In this document: positions 1 to 7,899 of the stretch, one piece after another | Layout of the letters: each line of letters starts with the position of its first letter | Position numbering within the stretch: position 1 is the stretch's first letter | Assembly (NCBI RefSeq): GCF_008634025.1 | Contig: NZ_PDCM01000001.1 | Span: 2,291,501-2,355,500, forward strand | Length of the DNA stretch: 64,000 bases | Direction of reading: 5' to 3' | Source of the DNA: Streptomyces albofaciens JCM 4342 | Lineage (GTDB): Bacteria; Actinomycetota; Actinomycetes; Streptomycetales; Streptomycetaceae | Notes under the pieces: generated by a model | What the model saw: only the letters and a program-made list of their open reading frames with translations | Databases searched by the model: none | What the model was told of the DNA's origin: nothing | Made by a program: the position numbers and the translations under genes

Positions 1-636
1 GCCGCCGTCCACGTGCATGAACAGGTCGAAGGCCACCGAGCGGTGCTCGACCTCCTCCGCGCCGTGCCACCGCAGCAGGTCCAGCATCGTCGGATCGGCG
101 CCCCGCGCGTCCAGCGCCCCGGCGTTGAGCACCCAGTCCCCGAGGAACGCGGTGTAGTGCTCGATCGCGGCGATCGTCGCGACCCGCTCCATCAGCCACC
201 ACTGGCGCGCCCGGCCCGGTGGCGATGGGGACACCGCCCACGCGTTGCGCAATGGGGGACGGTCCCCGAGCAGCTTCTCGAAGAGCCAGTCCACCTGCGC
301 GGTGTACGGGGTGGGGTCGAGCCCGAGCCGCTTGAGATGCGGCAGCACGTCGTCGTGCGCCTGCGAGTGCATCGCCTCCTGCCCGATGAAGCCGAGCACG
401 TCCTCCCGCAGCCGCGCGTCGCGGATCTGCGGCAGGACCTGCTTGTAGACGTGCACGAACCACCGTTCACCGGCGGGCAGCAGCAGGTGCAGCACATTGA
501 TCGTGTGGGTGCTGTCCGGGTCACCGGGAATCCAGTGCAACGGGGTGTCCGCCCAGTCGAAGGCGACGTTGCGGGGCTTCAGCGGGGTGTGCTCGGACGC
601 GACCGGCCGGGGCCGCAACGAGGCCGTATTAGACAT
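1..636 (-). CDS. Metal-dependent hydrolase family protein (PF10118-like), 3' end outside window
   Basis: The ATG is at 636-634 and 212 codons are visible before the window edge, so the C-terminus is missing. The translation has the spaced acidic/His pairs of the PF10118 'predicted metal-dependent hydrolase' family: a GQEAMHSQAHDD segment near residue 86 and a GAEEVEHRSVAFD segment near residue 193, which probably bind a di-metal centre within a helical bundle. No signal peptide is seen, so it is probably cytoplasmic. The physiological substrate of this family is not established. The gene stands alone ahead of the sigma-like membrane gene. The family call rests on motif memory. Confidence 0.72.
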   Translation of the reverse strand, partial: MSNTASLRPRPVASEHTPLKPRNVAFDWADTPLHWIPGDPDSTHTINVLHLLLPAGERWFVHVYKQVLPQIRDARLREDVLGFIGQEAMHSQAHDDVLPHLKRLGLDPTPYTAQVDWLFEKLLGDRPPLRNAWAVSPSPPGRARQWWLMERVATIAAIEHYTAFLGDWVLNAGALDARGADPTMLDLLRWHGAEEVEHRSVAFDLFMHVDGG

Positions 637-715
637 GGCGTCAATGTACTGGTGAGTACGGCATGGGCAACAGGGTCACGACGGGGAATTGCCGCAGCCC
701 TTCACGGATCGCCCG

Positions 716-2710
716 CTACCGCAGCCCCGACACCCGCGCCCCGCCCGGCAGCCGTGCCGACAGCTCGGCCTGGGCACCCGCGGCGGCCGGTACGGCGAGC
801 AGCGGCCCGGCCGCGCGGCCCGTCACCCCGCCCCGCGCGGTGATCTCCGTGAGCTGTTCGCTGCCCGCGGCCACCAGCCACCACCGGCCGCCCTGCGCCT
901 TCCACAGCACACCGGCCAGCACCCACGGCTCGCGCGGGCCGCAGCCGGGGCCGCCTTCGGAGCGGGCCACGACCGTGCCCGGTGCGTCGGCCCGCCCCGC
1001 CTTGCCGGGGGTCTGGATCTGGGTGAAGGTGCGGGCGCCGGGGCCGCGCCAGGTTTCGGCGCGGGTGCACAGCCATGCGGCGGTGCCGCCGCCGGCGGGC
1101 AGGGGACCGCGGGCGAACTCCCAGGTGTTGACGGCCCGTACGCCCTGGCCGCGCAGCCCGCCGAGATGGCATGCCGTACGGGCCCAGGCGGCGCGCGCCT
1201 GCGGTCCGGACGGGTCGCCGGGCCGGTCCGGTGCGCCGTACGTCAGGCGGGCCGGGAGCAGTTCGCCCAGGTCGGTGAAGAGGTGGCCGTCCATGCGCAG
1301 GGCCTGCCAGGCGGCGCAGGCGGTGGCCTGGGCGGGGGACGGTACGGGGCCGGTCGTGCCGCCGTCGAGGTGCAGCGGCTGGGGGCCGTCGGTGGGCTTC
1401 AGGAGGTCGGCCAGGTCCGCGCGGTCGATCCAGGGGGCGGTCAGGTAGCGGACGTTGCTGTCCGCGCGGTTGAGGACCAGGGCCGGGGCGGAGACGTCGT
1501 CGGCCCCGTCCGTGCGGGCGAAGTCCAGCGCCGCGCCGGGGCCGCCCTCGCTCCGCTCACCCGCGCCGTCCGCCGGCTCGGCATAGCGCACCACGCGCAG
1601 CCCGTCGTACAGCACCACCACCGCGGACCGGTCCACCACGCCCGCGTAGAGCAGCTGTGGCGGACCGGCCGCGGGGCCCTTGGCGGTGCCCGGGGTGGCG
1701 GAGACCCGCACGTCCGGGCCGGGCCTGGCCCACACGGCCAGGGCGCGCCGCAGCAGCGCCCGGTCGTGCGTGCGGTCGCCGCGGGCGGGCCAGGCCGCAA
1801 GACCCCGCCGTGTCGCGTTCCGCCAGGCCCCGGCGGGGGCCCGCGTCACCTTGGCGGGGTCGAGGGCGGCCTGGGCCGCCGCGTTCTGGGCGTACGGGGG
1901 AGCCGCGGCGCCATCGGGGCCCCAACCGCCGCCCGGCAGCCCCAGCAGCGCACCGCACACCAGCACCGCCGCCCCGGCCGCCAGCACCGCGCGGGTGTGC
2001 TGGCGGCGCCGCATGAGGTCGGTGGGCCGGGCCTGGAGCGAGCAGGGGTCGAATTCGGCGGACTCCAGCAGCGAGCGGTCCCGGCTGCCCGCGGGCGGCG
2101 GCGCCCCCGCCGCCTCGGCGAGCGCGCCGGGCGCGTCCTGCGCCCCGGCCTCCTCCAGGACCGCGCACACGTCCGCGTCGCCCAGCCCCTCCAGGGCGCG
2201 CAGCACATACGCCGCGCGGGCCGGTCCGGAGAGCGCCGACAGGGTCCGGTCCAGGGCGAGTTCGTCCGCGCCGCCGGCCCGCGGGAACAGCCGCAGCCCC
2301 CAGACCCGCGGCAGCAGCGGCGGAAGGGTGGGCACGGGCACGGAGCGGCGCGCCAACGGAAGGCGCAGCCGGGGCCGTTCGGCGGCCAGGGCGGAGCGCA
2401 GCGTCCGCAGCCGGACGAACGCGTAGCCCGGGTCGGGGGCCGGGTGGCCGGAGCGTCGCTGGGACGGCAGGAGGGGGAGCGGAGTGCGGGAGTCCTGGCG
2501 CGGCAGCGCGCGCTGGACGATCGAATGCGCCGTCAGGACGCGGCGGCTGCGTCCCAGTGCCGGCGGCAGCACCAGGTAGGCGAGGCGCGTCAACCGCGGG
2601 TAGTGCTCGACGAGGGCGGCCTCGGCCTGGCCGACGCCGACGAAGACGGCCGGGCCGTCACCGGCGCCGGGGCTGTCCGGGCGGGGTGCTGTTGCCTGCT
2701 GCTGCTCCAC
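716..2710 (-). CDS. Large single-pass membrane protein with a sigma-factor-like N-terminal region
   Basis: 664 residues from a GTG start to TAG. Residues about 30-70 (VEHYPRLTRLAYLVLP) and 150-190 (LSALSGPARAAYVLRALEG) resemble degenerate ECF sigma regions 2 and 4. One membrane helix follows at about 240-259, and the remaining 400 residues would lie outside the cell. That part contains several Cys residues and repeated Trp/Asp-rich stretches but no catalytic motif I know. No anti-sigma partner is adjacent. I infer a membrane-tethered regulator or sensor. The reading frame is supported by length and third-position G/C bias; the function is unknown. Confidence 0.6.
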   Translation of the reverse strand: MEQQQATAPRPDSPGAGDGPAVFVGVGQAEAALVEHYPRLTRLAYLVLPPALGRSRRVLTAHSIVQRALPRQDSRTPLPLLPSQRRSGHPAPDPGYAFVRLRTLRSALAAERPRLRLPLARRSVPVPTLPPLLPRVWGLRLFPRAGGADELALDRTLSALSGPARAAYVLRALEGLGDADVCAVLEEAGAQDAPGALAEAAGAPPPAGSRDRSLLESAEFDPCSLQARPTDLMRRRQHTRAVLAAGAAVLVCGALLGLPGGGWGPDGAAAPPYAQNAAAQAALDPAKVTRAPAGAWRNATRRGLAAWPARGDRTHDRALLRRALAVWARPGPDVRVSATPGTAKGPAAGPPQLLYAGVVDRSAVVVLYDGLRVVRYAEPADGAGERSEGGPGAALDFARTDGADDVSAPALVLNRADSNVRYLTAPWIDRADLADLLKPTDGPQPLHLDGGTTGPVPSPAQATACAAWQALRMDGHLFTDLGELLPARLTYGAPDRPGDPSGPQARAAWARTACHLGGLRGQGVRAVNTWEFARGPLPAGGGTAAWLCTRAETWRGPGARTFTQIQTPGKAGRADAPGTVVARSEGGPGCGPREPWVLAGVLWKAQGGRWWLVAAGSEQLTEITARGGVTGRAAGPLLAVPAAAGAQAELSARLPGGARVSGLR

Positions 2711-2818
2711 GTTCGGTGAAACGAGTGATTCCTGGGATGGTCACCTCGTCCGCCGTCCCCGGACGAGGCACTCCGTACGGCGGCGGGGCGTCGCTCGCCG
2801 CCGTACGGGAACGCGCGG

Positions 2819-3064
2819 CTACTCCGAGGGCAGGTGGCGGTCGAGATCGAACTCGCCGTCCCGGGCGCCCAGGACGAACGCGCGCCACTCCGCCTCGGTG
2901 TACCGCAGCACCACGTCCGGTTCCTTCGAATTCCGCATGGCCACCGCGCCCTGCTCCAGGAAGGCGATCTCCACCGCCTCCTCGGACTCGCCGGGGGCCC
3001 GCTGCCAGGTGGCGTCGGAGATGTCGAGGGCGTAGAGCCACTCCTTCTCAGCTGCGGCACTCAT
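2819..3064 (-). CDS. DUF397 domain protein (orphan)
   Basis: 81 residues. The pattern W..A......VEIA....AVAMRNSKEPD, then EWRAFVLGARDGEFD, is the DUF397 signature (PF04149). In Streptomyces these small proteins usually sit beside an XRE-type helix-turn-helix regulator (the BldB/Abaa-like systems), but no such partner is next to this copy. The ATG at 3064-3062 is preceded by an AG-rich stretch. Probably a regulatory accessory protein; its target cannot be read from the sequence. Confidence 0.8.
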   Translation of the reverse strand: MSAAAEKEWLYALDISDATWQRAPGESEEAVEIAFLEQGAVAMRNSKEPDVVLRYTEAEWRAFVLGARDGEFDLDRHLPSE

Positions 3065-3174
3065 ACGGTGAACTCCTCGCTCGCGGTCCGTACGGTTCTG
3101 CGTACGGATCGTCAGCGTACGCGGTGGCCGCGGCGGCTACCAGCGGTGCCGTGAGGTGTGGTACGCGCGCCGCC

Positions 3175-3822
3175 CTACCCCCGGTCCAGATACGCCAGCA
3201 CCGCCAGCACCCGCCGGTTGTCGTCGTCGGACGGCGGGAGTTGCAGCTTCCCGAAGATGTTGGAGGTGTGTTTGGCGACGGCCCGTTCGGTGACGACGAG
3301 CTTGCTCGCGATGGCGGTGTTCGAGCGGCCTTCGGCCATCAGCTCCAGCACCTCGGTCTCGCGCGGTGTCAGCCGGGCCAGCGGGCGGTCCCGGGACCGG
3401 CGGGACAGCAGCTGGGCGATCACCTGCGGGTCCATGGCCGTGCCGCCCGCCGCCACCCGCCGTACCGCGTCGATGAACTGCTCGGCGTCGAAGACCCGGT
3501 CCTTGAGCAGGTAGCCGACGCCGCCGGTGCCGTCGGCGAGCAGTTCGCGCGCGTACAGCTGCTCCACGTGCTGGGAGAGGACCAGGACCGGCAGGCCGGG
3601 CCGGGCGCGGCGGGCGGCGAGTGCGCACTGCAGGCCCTCGTCCGTGAGGGTGGGCGGCAGCCGTACGTCGACCACCGCCACGTCCGGCCGCTCCTCCTCC
3701 AGCGCCCGCGCCAGATCGGGCCCGTTGTCGACGGCGGCGGCGATCTCGAAGTCGAACGCCTCCAGCATCCGTATGAGCCCGTCCCTCAGGAGGAAGAGGT
3801 CTTCGGCGAGCACAACGCGCAC
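3175..3822 (-). CDS. NarL/LuxR-family response regulator
   Basis: 215 residues from a GTG start (V-R-V-V-L-A-E-D). The receiver domain fills about 1-120, with acidic residues E7/D8, phospho-acceptor D52 in VVDVRLPP and the Lys of GYLLKDRV. The C-terminal LuxR helix-turn-helix (LTPRETEVLELMAEGRSNTAIA) follows. The start lies 37 bp inside the end of the upstream kinase gene, so translation is probably coupled. No closer ATG exists in frame. It should be phosphorylated by the adjacent kinase; target genes are unknown, though the ornithine-lipid genes are divergent neighbours. Confidence 0.88.
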   Translation of the reverse strand: MRVVLAEDLFLLRDGLIRMLEAFDFEIAAAVDNGPDLARALEEERPDVAVVDVRLPPTLTDEGLQCALAARRARPGLPVLVLSQHVEQLYARELLADGTGGVGYLLKDRVFDAEQFIDAVRRVAAGGTAMDPQVIAQLLSRRSRDRPLARLTPRETEVLELMAEGRSNTAIASKLVVTERAVAKHTSNIFGKLQLPPSDDDNRRVLAVLAYLDRG

Positions 3823-5084
3823 GGGATCTCCAGCGTGACCAGGGTGGGGCCGCCGACGGGGCTGCTGACGGCCAGGATGCCGTCGAATGTACCGAGTCGG
3901 CGTTCGAGGCCGCGCAGGCCGGACCGGGCACCGCCGCCGGCGGACCCGCTCGTGCCGTCCGCTGGCAGGACCACACCGCCGCGGCCGTCGTCGCCGACGC
4001 TGACCCGCAGCCGCCCGTCGGCGTACTCCACGTCCACCCACACCCGCGCCGCGTCCGCGTGCTTCACGGCGTTGGTGAGCAGCTCGCTCACGGAGAAGTA
4101 CGCGGCCGACTCCACCGGCGCCTCCAGGCGGCCCGGCAGCCGCCCGGTCACCTCCACCGGCAGCGGCATCCGCAGGGCCAGCGCCCGTACGGCGTCGTCC
4201 AGGCCGCGTTCGGCGAGCACCGGGGGATGGATGCCGCGCACCAGGTCGCGCAGTTCGGTCAGGGCCTGCGCCGAGGACGTACGGGCGCGGGAGACCAGCT
4301 CCTTGGCCTTGGCCGGGTCGCGTTCGATCAGGGCCTCGATGGTGCCCAGGTCCATGCCCATCGCGACCAGCCGGGCCTGCGCGCCGTCGTGCAGGTCCCG
4401 CTCGATGCGGCGCAGTTCGGCGGCGGAGGCGTCCACCGCGTCGTGCCGGGTCTCGGTGAGCCGCGCCACCCGGGCGGCCAGCTCGGCCTTGGGCGGGGTG
4501 AGGAACGCCGCCGCGAGCCGGAAGTGCACGGCGAGCGGCCTCGGCGTGAAGACGCAGGCGGCGAGCACCGCCGCGCCCAGCACCGGCATCAGGGCCACCT
4601 GCGTCGGGTCCGAGGCGCGCAGGAATCCGTACAGCTGGCTGTCGGGCACCACGCCGTTCCAGATCAGCACCGGAAAGACGAACCCCTCGACGCCGAACAC
4701 GATGAGCAGGCCCGGCAGGAGTGCCGTGAGGGCGCCGACCGTCATGTCGAGCCCCAGCCACACCAGTTCCCGCCAGGTGGCCGGGTCGCGCAGCAGGTGG
4801 TAGCAGTGCTGGGCGATGCCGGGCAGACCGGGCTGCCGGGCGGGGAGCGGACGGTGGTCGTCCGGTATGCGGAGCCCGGCCCAGTCGTGCGCCCACCGCC
4901 GCCGCTGGTCGGCGTAGCGCCGGGTCAGCAGGACGAGGGGCGGGAGGGTCAGCCAGCCCAGCCCGAGCGGCAGCGAGGCGAGCGAGAGGACGGTGAGGCA
5001 GAAGAGGGCGACCGAGCCCACGAGCGACAGACAGCCGAGCCAGAGGCCTCGTGCCCCGGCGACCAGTGTTCGGCGGACCCTCAT
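3786..5084 (-). CDS. Sensor histidine kinase (HisKA_3 family)
   Basis: 432 residues. Residues about 10-55 and 112-180 are hydrophobic and form two membrane hairpins, matching the short 'Sensor' domain of actinobacterial NarL-type kinases. The phospho-acceptor is H232 in ELRRIERDLHDGAQ, followed by a dimerisation helix and an HATPase domain with an N-box near SELLTNAVKHA and a G-box VGDDGRGG. There is almost no extracytoplasmic loop, so the signal is probably sensed in or at the membrane. It overlaps the response regulator gene by 37 bp and forms an operon with it. Confidence 0.87.
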   Translation of the reverse strand: MRVRRTLVAGARGLWLGCLSLVGSVALFCLTVLSLASLPLGLGWLTLPPLVLLTRRYADQRRRWAHDWAGLRIPDDHRPLPARQPGLPGIAQHCYHLLRDPATWRELVWLGLDMTVGALTALLPGLLIVFGVEGFVFPVLIWNGVVPDSQLYGFLRASDPTQVALMPVLGAAVLAACVFTPRPLAVHFRLAAAFLTPPKAELAARVARLTETRHDAVDASAAELRRIERDLHDGAQARLVAMGMDLGTIEALIERDPAKAKELVSRARTSSAQALTELRDLVRGIHPPVLAERGLDDAVRALALRMPLPVEVTGRLPGRLEAPVESAAYFSVSELLTNAVKHADAARVWVDVEYADGRLRVSVGDDGRGGVVLPADGTSGSAGGGARSGLRGLERRLGTFDGILAVSSPVGGPTLVTLEIPCALCSPKTSSS

Positions 5085-5303
5085 CCGTACGCTCCCTCTC
5101 CTTCACGCGCCCGGACGTCGGGCGCGGGAACAGTCTGCCTGGAAGAGAAGTCCAGGCCACTGGGTCGCGCCCCCGGAAAGGGGGTGTACCCGGCACCACC
5201 CCCGGGGCGTGCCCCAGGGCCGGGGTCCCCGGTGGCCGCCGGCTTCTTCCGTACGCGTTTCCCGCCGGCCTCACCACGTCTCGACCTCCGGACGGAGAGC
5301 CCC

Positions 5304-6131
5304 ATGAGCGTCCCCGCGACCGTGCCAGCGACCGTGTCCGCCACCGCCCCGCCCGCCACCGCCACCCCCTACGCGACCTCGATCGCCGACACGCCGGACC
5401 GGATACGCGCCGCCCAGCGCCTGCGCCACCGGGTCTTCGCCGAGGAGCTGGGCGCCACCTTGCACACGCCCCTGGCGGGCCACGACATCGACCCCGTCGA
5501 CGCCCTCGCGGACCACCTGATCGTCACCGAGACCGCGACCGGCGACGTGGTCGGCACCTACCGGCTGCTGCCGCCCGGCCGTACCGGACGCCTCTACTCG
5601 GACGGCGAGTTCGACCTCTCGGCACTGGCCGGGCTGCGCCCCTCCCTCATCGAGGCGGGACGGTCCTGTGTGCACGCCGAGCACCGCAGCGGCGCCGTCA
5701 TCAACCTCATGTGGGCCGCGCTGGCCCGCTACACCCTGCTCTCCGGCCACCGCTACCTGGCGGGCTGCGCCTCCGTACCGCTGGGTGACGGGGGCGTGGC
5801 CGCGGCCGCCGCGTGGGAGCTGGGCCGCACCCGGCACGCCGCGCCGCCCGGCCTGCGCGTCACCCCGCACCACCCGTGGCGGCCCGCCGGTCCGGGACCG
5901 GACGCCCGCCCGACCCCGTCGCTGCTGCCGCCGCTGCTCCGCGGCTACCTGCGGATCGGCGCCTGGGTGTGCGGGCCGCCCGCCCACGACCCGGAGTTCG
6001 ACGTGGCGGACTTCTTCGTGCTGCTGGACATGGAGCGGCTCAACGACCGGTACCGGCGGTTCTTCCTGGGAGACGGGCAGGCCGGACAGGACGCGTCGCG
6101 GCGGGACGTGCCGGCCGGGAGCCGGCCGTGA
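5304..6131 (+). CDS. olsB: OlsB-like ornithine-acyl[ACP] N-acyltransferase (GNAT fold)
   Basis: 275 residues; ATG at 5304 after a GGAGAG ribosome binding site. The N-terminal part (RIRAAQRLRHRVFAEEL ... GTYRLLPP) and the segment EAGRSCVHAEHRSG match COG3176/OlsB enzymes, which transfer a 3-hydroxyacyl group from ACP to the amino group of ornithine to give lyso-ornithine lipid. The next gene, an acyltransferase, begins in the stop codon (GTGA), which is the usual olsB-olsA arrangement and supports the call. Probably cytoplasmic or peripheral on the inner face of the membrane. It is divergent from the two-component pair across 219 bp. Confidence 0.75.
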   Translation: MSVPATVPATVSATAPPATATPYATSIADTPDRIRAAQRLRHRVFAEELGATLHTPLAGHDIDPVDALADHLIVTETATGDVVGTYRLLPPGRTGRLYSDGEFDLSALAGLRPSLIEAGRSCVHAEHRSGAVINLMWAALARYTLLSGHRYLAGCASVPLGDGGVAAAAAWELGRTRHAAPPGLRVTPHHPWRPAGPGPDARPTPSLLPPLLRGYLRIGAWVCGPPAHDPEFDVADFFVLLDMERLNDRYRRFFLGDGQAGQDASRRDVPAGSRP

Positions 6132-7057
6132 GCACCTGGGAGGTACGGTCCGAGTGCACCCCGCGCTGTGCCGCGCACGCCGCGCCGCGGGTCCCGTTCA
6201 CCGAGACCGCCCGCCGCTGCGCCGCCTTCGCGCACGCCGCGGGCCGCGCGCTGCGGGACGGCGAGCGGATGGCCGAACCGGCCCGGCTGCGGGCGCACGC
6301 GCGGGCGGTGCTCGCCTCGATCGGCGTACGGCTCGTGGTCGAGGCGGCGCGGGACGGGGTGGGGCTCGCGGTGCCGTACGGGGCGGGGGCCGCGGCGCCC
6401 TGCGGGACGGCCGCCCCGCCCGCCCCGCCCGCCCGCCCCGGCACCCTCGTCGTCGCCAACCACATCTCCTGGCTGGACATCCCCGCCCTGCTCGCCGTCG
6501 AGCCGGTGACCCTGCTGGCCAAGCGCGAGGTCGGTGACTGGCCGCTGGTCGGCACCCTCGCCCGGCGCGCCGGCACCCGTTTCATCGACCGCGCCAGCCC
6601 GCGCCAACTCCCCGCGACCGTCGCCGCCTTGGCGGGCCTGCTGCGCTCCGGCCGGTCGGTGGCCGCGTTCCCGCAGGCCACCACCTGGTGCTCGGTGGCG
6701 CACGGCGCGTTCCGCCGCGCCACCTTCCAGGCCGCGCTGGACGCGGGCGCCCCCGTACGGCCGGTGACCATCGCGTACGAGCAGCTGGGGACGGCCAGCA
6801 CGGTCGCGGGCTTCCTCGGTGACGAGGAATTCCTGTCCTCCGTACGGCGGGTGGTGGGGGCGCGCGGCCTGACCGTACGCGTCACCGTGCACCCGCCGCT
6901 GCTCCCGCGACCCGGCGCGCACGACCGGCGCGCACTGGCGGCCCTCGCCCGCGCCGCCGTCTCCCGCACCGTCCGGGAGCCGGTCCGGTACGCGCCGGGT
7001 GCGTGCCGGGCGGACGCCGCGCCCGCGCCGGGTCAGACGCTCGGTACGTACTTGTAG
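6128..7057 (+). CDS. olsA: PlsC-like O-acyltransferase, probable OlsA (lyso-ornithine lipid acyltransferase)
   Basis: 309 residues from GTG at 6128, overlapping the upstream TGA. The acyltransferase motif I NHISWLD gives H112 and D117, and a motif II-like RAGTRFIDR follows. Motif III reads FPQATTW (181-187), where the family normally has FPEGT: both the Glu and the Gly are changed. With the OlsB-like partner it should acylate lyso-ornithine lipid to ornithine lipid at the membrane; a general 1-acylglycerol-3-phosphate acyltransferase is the alternative. The 3' end overlaps the convergent regulator gene by 25 bp. Confidence 0.72.
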   Translation: MSTWEVRSECTPRCAAHAAPRVPFTETARRCAAFAHAAGRALRDGERMAEPARLRAHARAVLASIGVRLVVEAARDGVGLAVPYGAGAAAPCGTAAPPAPPARPGTLVVANHISWLDIPALLAVEPVTLLAKREVGDWPLVGTLARRAGTRFIDRASPRQLPATVAALAGLLRSGRSVAAFPQATTWCSVAHGAFRRATFQAALDAGAPVRPVTIAYEQLGTASTVAGFLGDEEFLSSVRRVVGARGLTVRVTVHPPLLPRPGAHDRRALAALARAAVSRTVREPVRYAPGACRADAAPAPGQTLGTYL

Positions 7058-7653
7058 CCGACGCGCCGTACGGTCACGATCGACGACCGCACGTCGGCGC
7101 CCAGCTTCCGGCGCAGCCGGGCCACATGCACGTCCACCGTCCGGCCGTCGCCGACGTGCCCGTACCCCCACACCGTGGTCACCAGCTGGTCGCGGGTGTG
7201 CACCCGGTGCGGGTGCGCGACCAGGTGGGCCAGCAGCTCGAATTCGAGGTAGGTCAGGTCCAGCGGGCGGCCGTGGACGTGCGCGGTCCGCTGCTCGGGG
7301 TCGATGCGCACGGTCGCGTCGCCGGTCGTGGCCACGGCGGGGCCGGGGGCGTCCGACGCTGCCGGCGGGACCGCCGCGGCCGGTACCGACTCCGCCGGGA
7401 CCAGGACGAGGTAGCCGACCATGGCCGGCTGCCCCGGCAGCGCGGGCAGGCTGTGCTGCGGCGCGGGGAGCCAGGTCGCGCCGGAGGTGAGCAGGTCGGC
7501 GACGGGTGGCAGCTCGTCGGGCGCCACGGCGCGCAGGCGCTGGCGGCCCGGCACGGTGGCGGGTGCGGCGGCCGCCGAGGCCGCGGCGGAGACGGCGGCG
7601 GGCGCGGCGGAGGACTTCGCGGAAGTGGCGGTGAGGGTACGGACGTTCGTCAT
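7033..7653 (-). CDS. Winged-helix (OmpR/PhoB-type) transcriptional regulator without a receiver domain
   Basis: 206 residues. The first 100 are Ala/Pro-rich with no receiver signature. Residues about 110-206 form a Trans_Reg_C winged helix (LDLTYLEFELLAHLVAHPHRVHTRDQL, then DVHVARLRRKLG and VRRVGYKYVP). There is no phospho-acceptor Asp, so it is probably not controlled by classic phosphorelay. Upstream on the same strand is a 34-codon reading frame ending in Cys-Cys-Arg-Ala-His that may act as a leader. The ATG at 7653-7651 has only a weak ribosome binding site. Confidence 0.8.
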   Translation of the reverse strand: MTNVRTLTATSAKSSAAPAAVSAAASAAAAPATVPGRQRLRAVAPDELPPVADLLTSGATWLPAPQHSLPALPGQPAMVGYLVLVPAESVPAAAVPPAASDAPGPAVATTGDATVRIDPEQRTAHVHGRPLDLTYLEFELLAHLVAHPHRVHTRDQLVTTVWGYGHVGDGRTVDVHVARLRRKLGADVRSSIVTVRRVGYKYVPSV

Positions 7654-7717
7654 GATCGGTCAGCTCTTTCGCGCAGTGGGGGCGTCGGTGGACGTCGTGC
7701 GCGCGGGCAGGGCTGGG

Positions 7718-7735
7718 GACGCCGCGAAAGGCGTC
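7718..7735 (-). promoter_or_regulatory. Small stem-loop between the leader peptide and the regulator gene
   Basis: GACGCC and GGCGTC arms flank a 6-nt loop, between the end of the 34-codon peptide and the winged-helix gene. It is placed where an attenuator structure could form, but the stem is short for such G+C-rich DNA. Confidence 0.3.
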
Positions 7736-7759
7736 GTAGAGGCGTGTGCGGGCCCGCGC

Positions 7760-7864
7760 TCAGTGCGCGCGGCAACACAGACGGTCGAAGTGGTGCCCCT
7801 GCCGGGACGGCCAGAAAGGCTTGAGGTCGCTGCGACCCGTCGCGGTTTCGTCAAGGCTGGCCAT
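7760..7864 (-). CDS. Candidate 34-residue leader peptide with tandem Cys near its end
   Basis: ATG at 7864-7862, TGA at 7762-7760. The peptide starts MASLDETATGRSDLKP and ends HHFDRLCCRAH. The closing H-x-D-R-x-C-C-R pattern resembles the short Cys-containing upstream peptides of actinobacteria that sense cysteine supply through ribosome stalling, and its composition is unlike the random frames around it. It lies 107 bp ahead of the winged-helix regulator on the same strand. AGGGA sits almost against the ATG, so it may be weakly initiated or leaderless. The leader function is inferred. Confidence 0.5.
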   Translation of the reverse strand: MASLDETATGRSDLKPFWPSRQGHHFDRLCCRAH

Positions 7865-7899
7865 GTCCCTATTCAACCAGACGGCCGGTGTTCTGTCCT

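Noticed and set aside
7660..7854. A 64-codon minus-strand frame upstream of the winged-helix regulator
   Set aside because: It overlaps the better leader peptide candidate in another frame, is Thr/Ala/Arg-rich, and has no ribosome binding site or motif.
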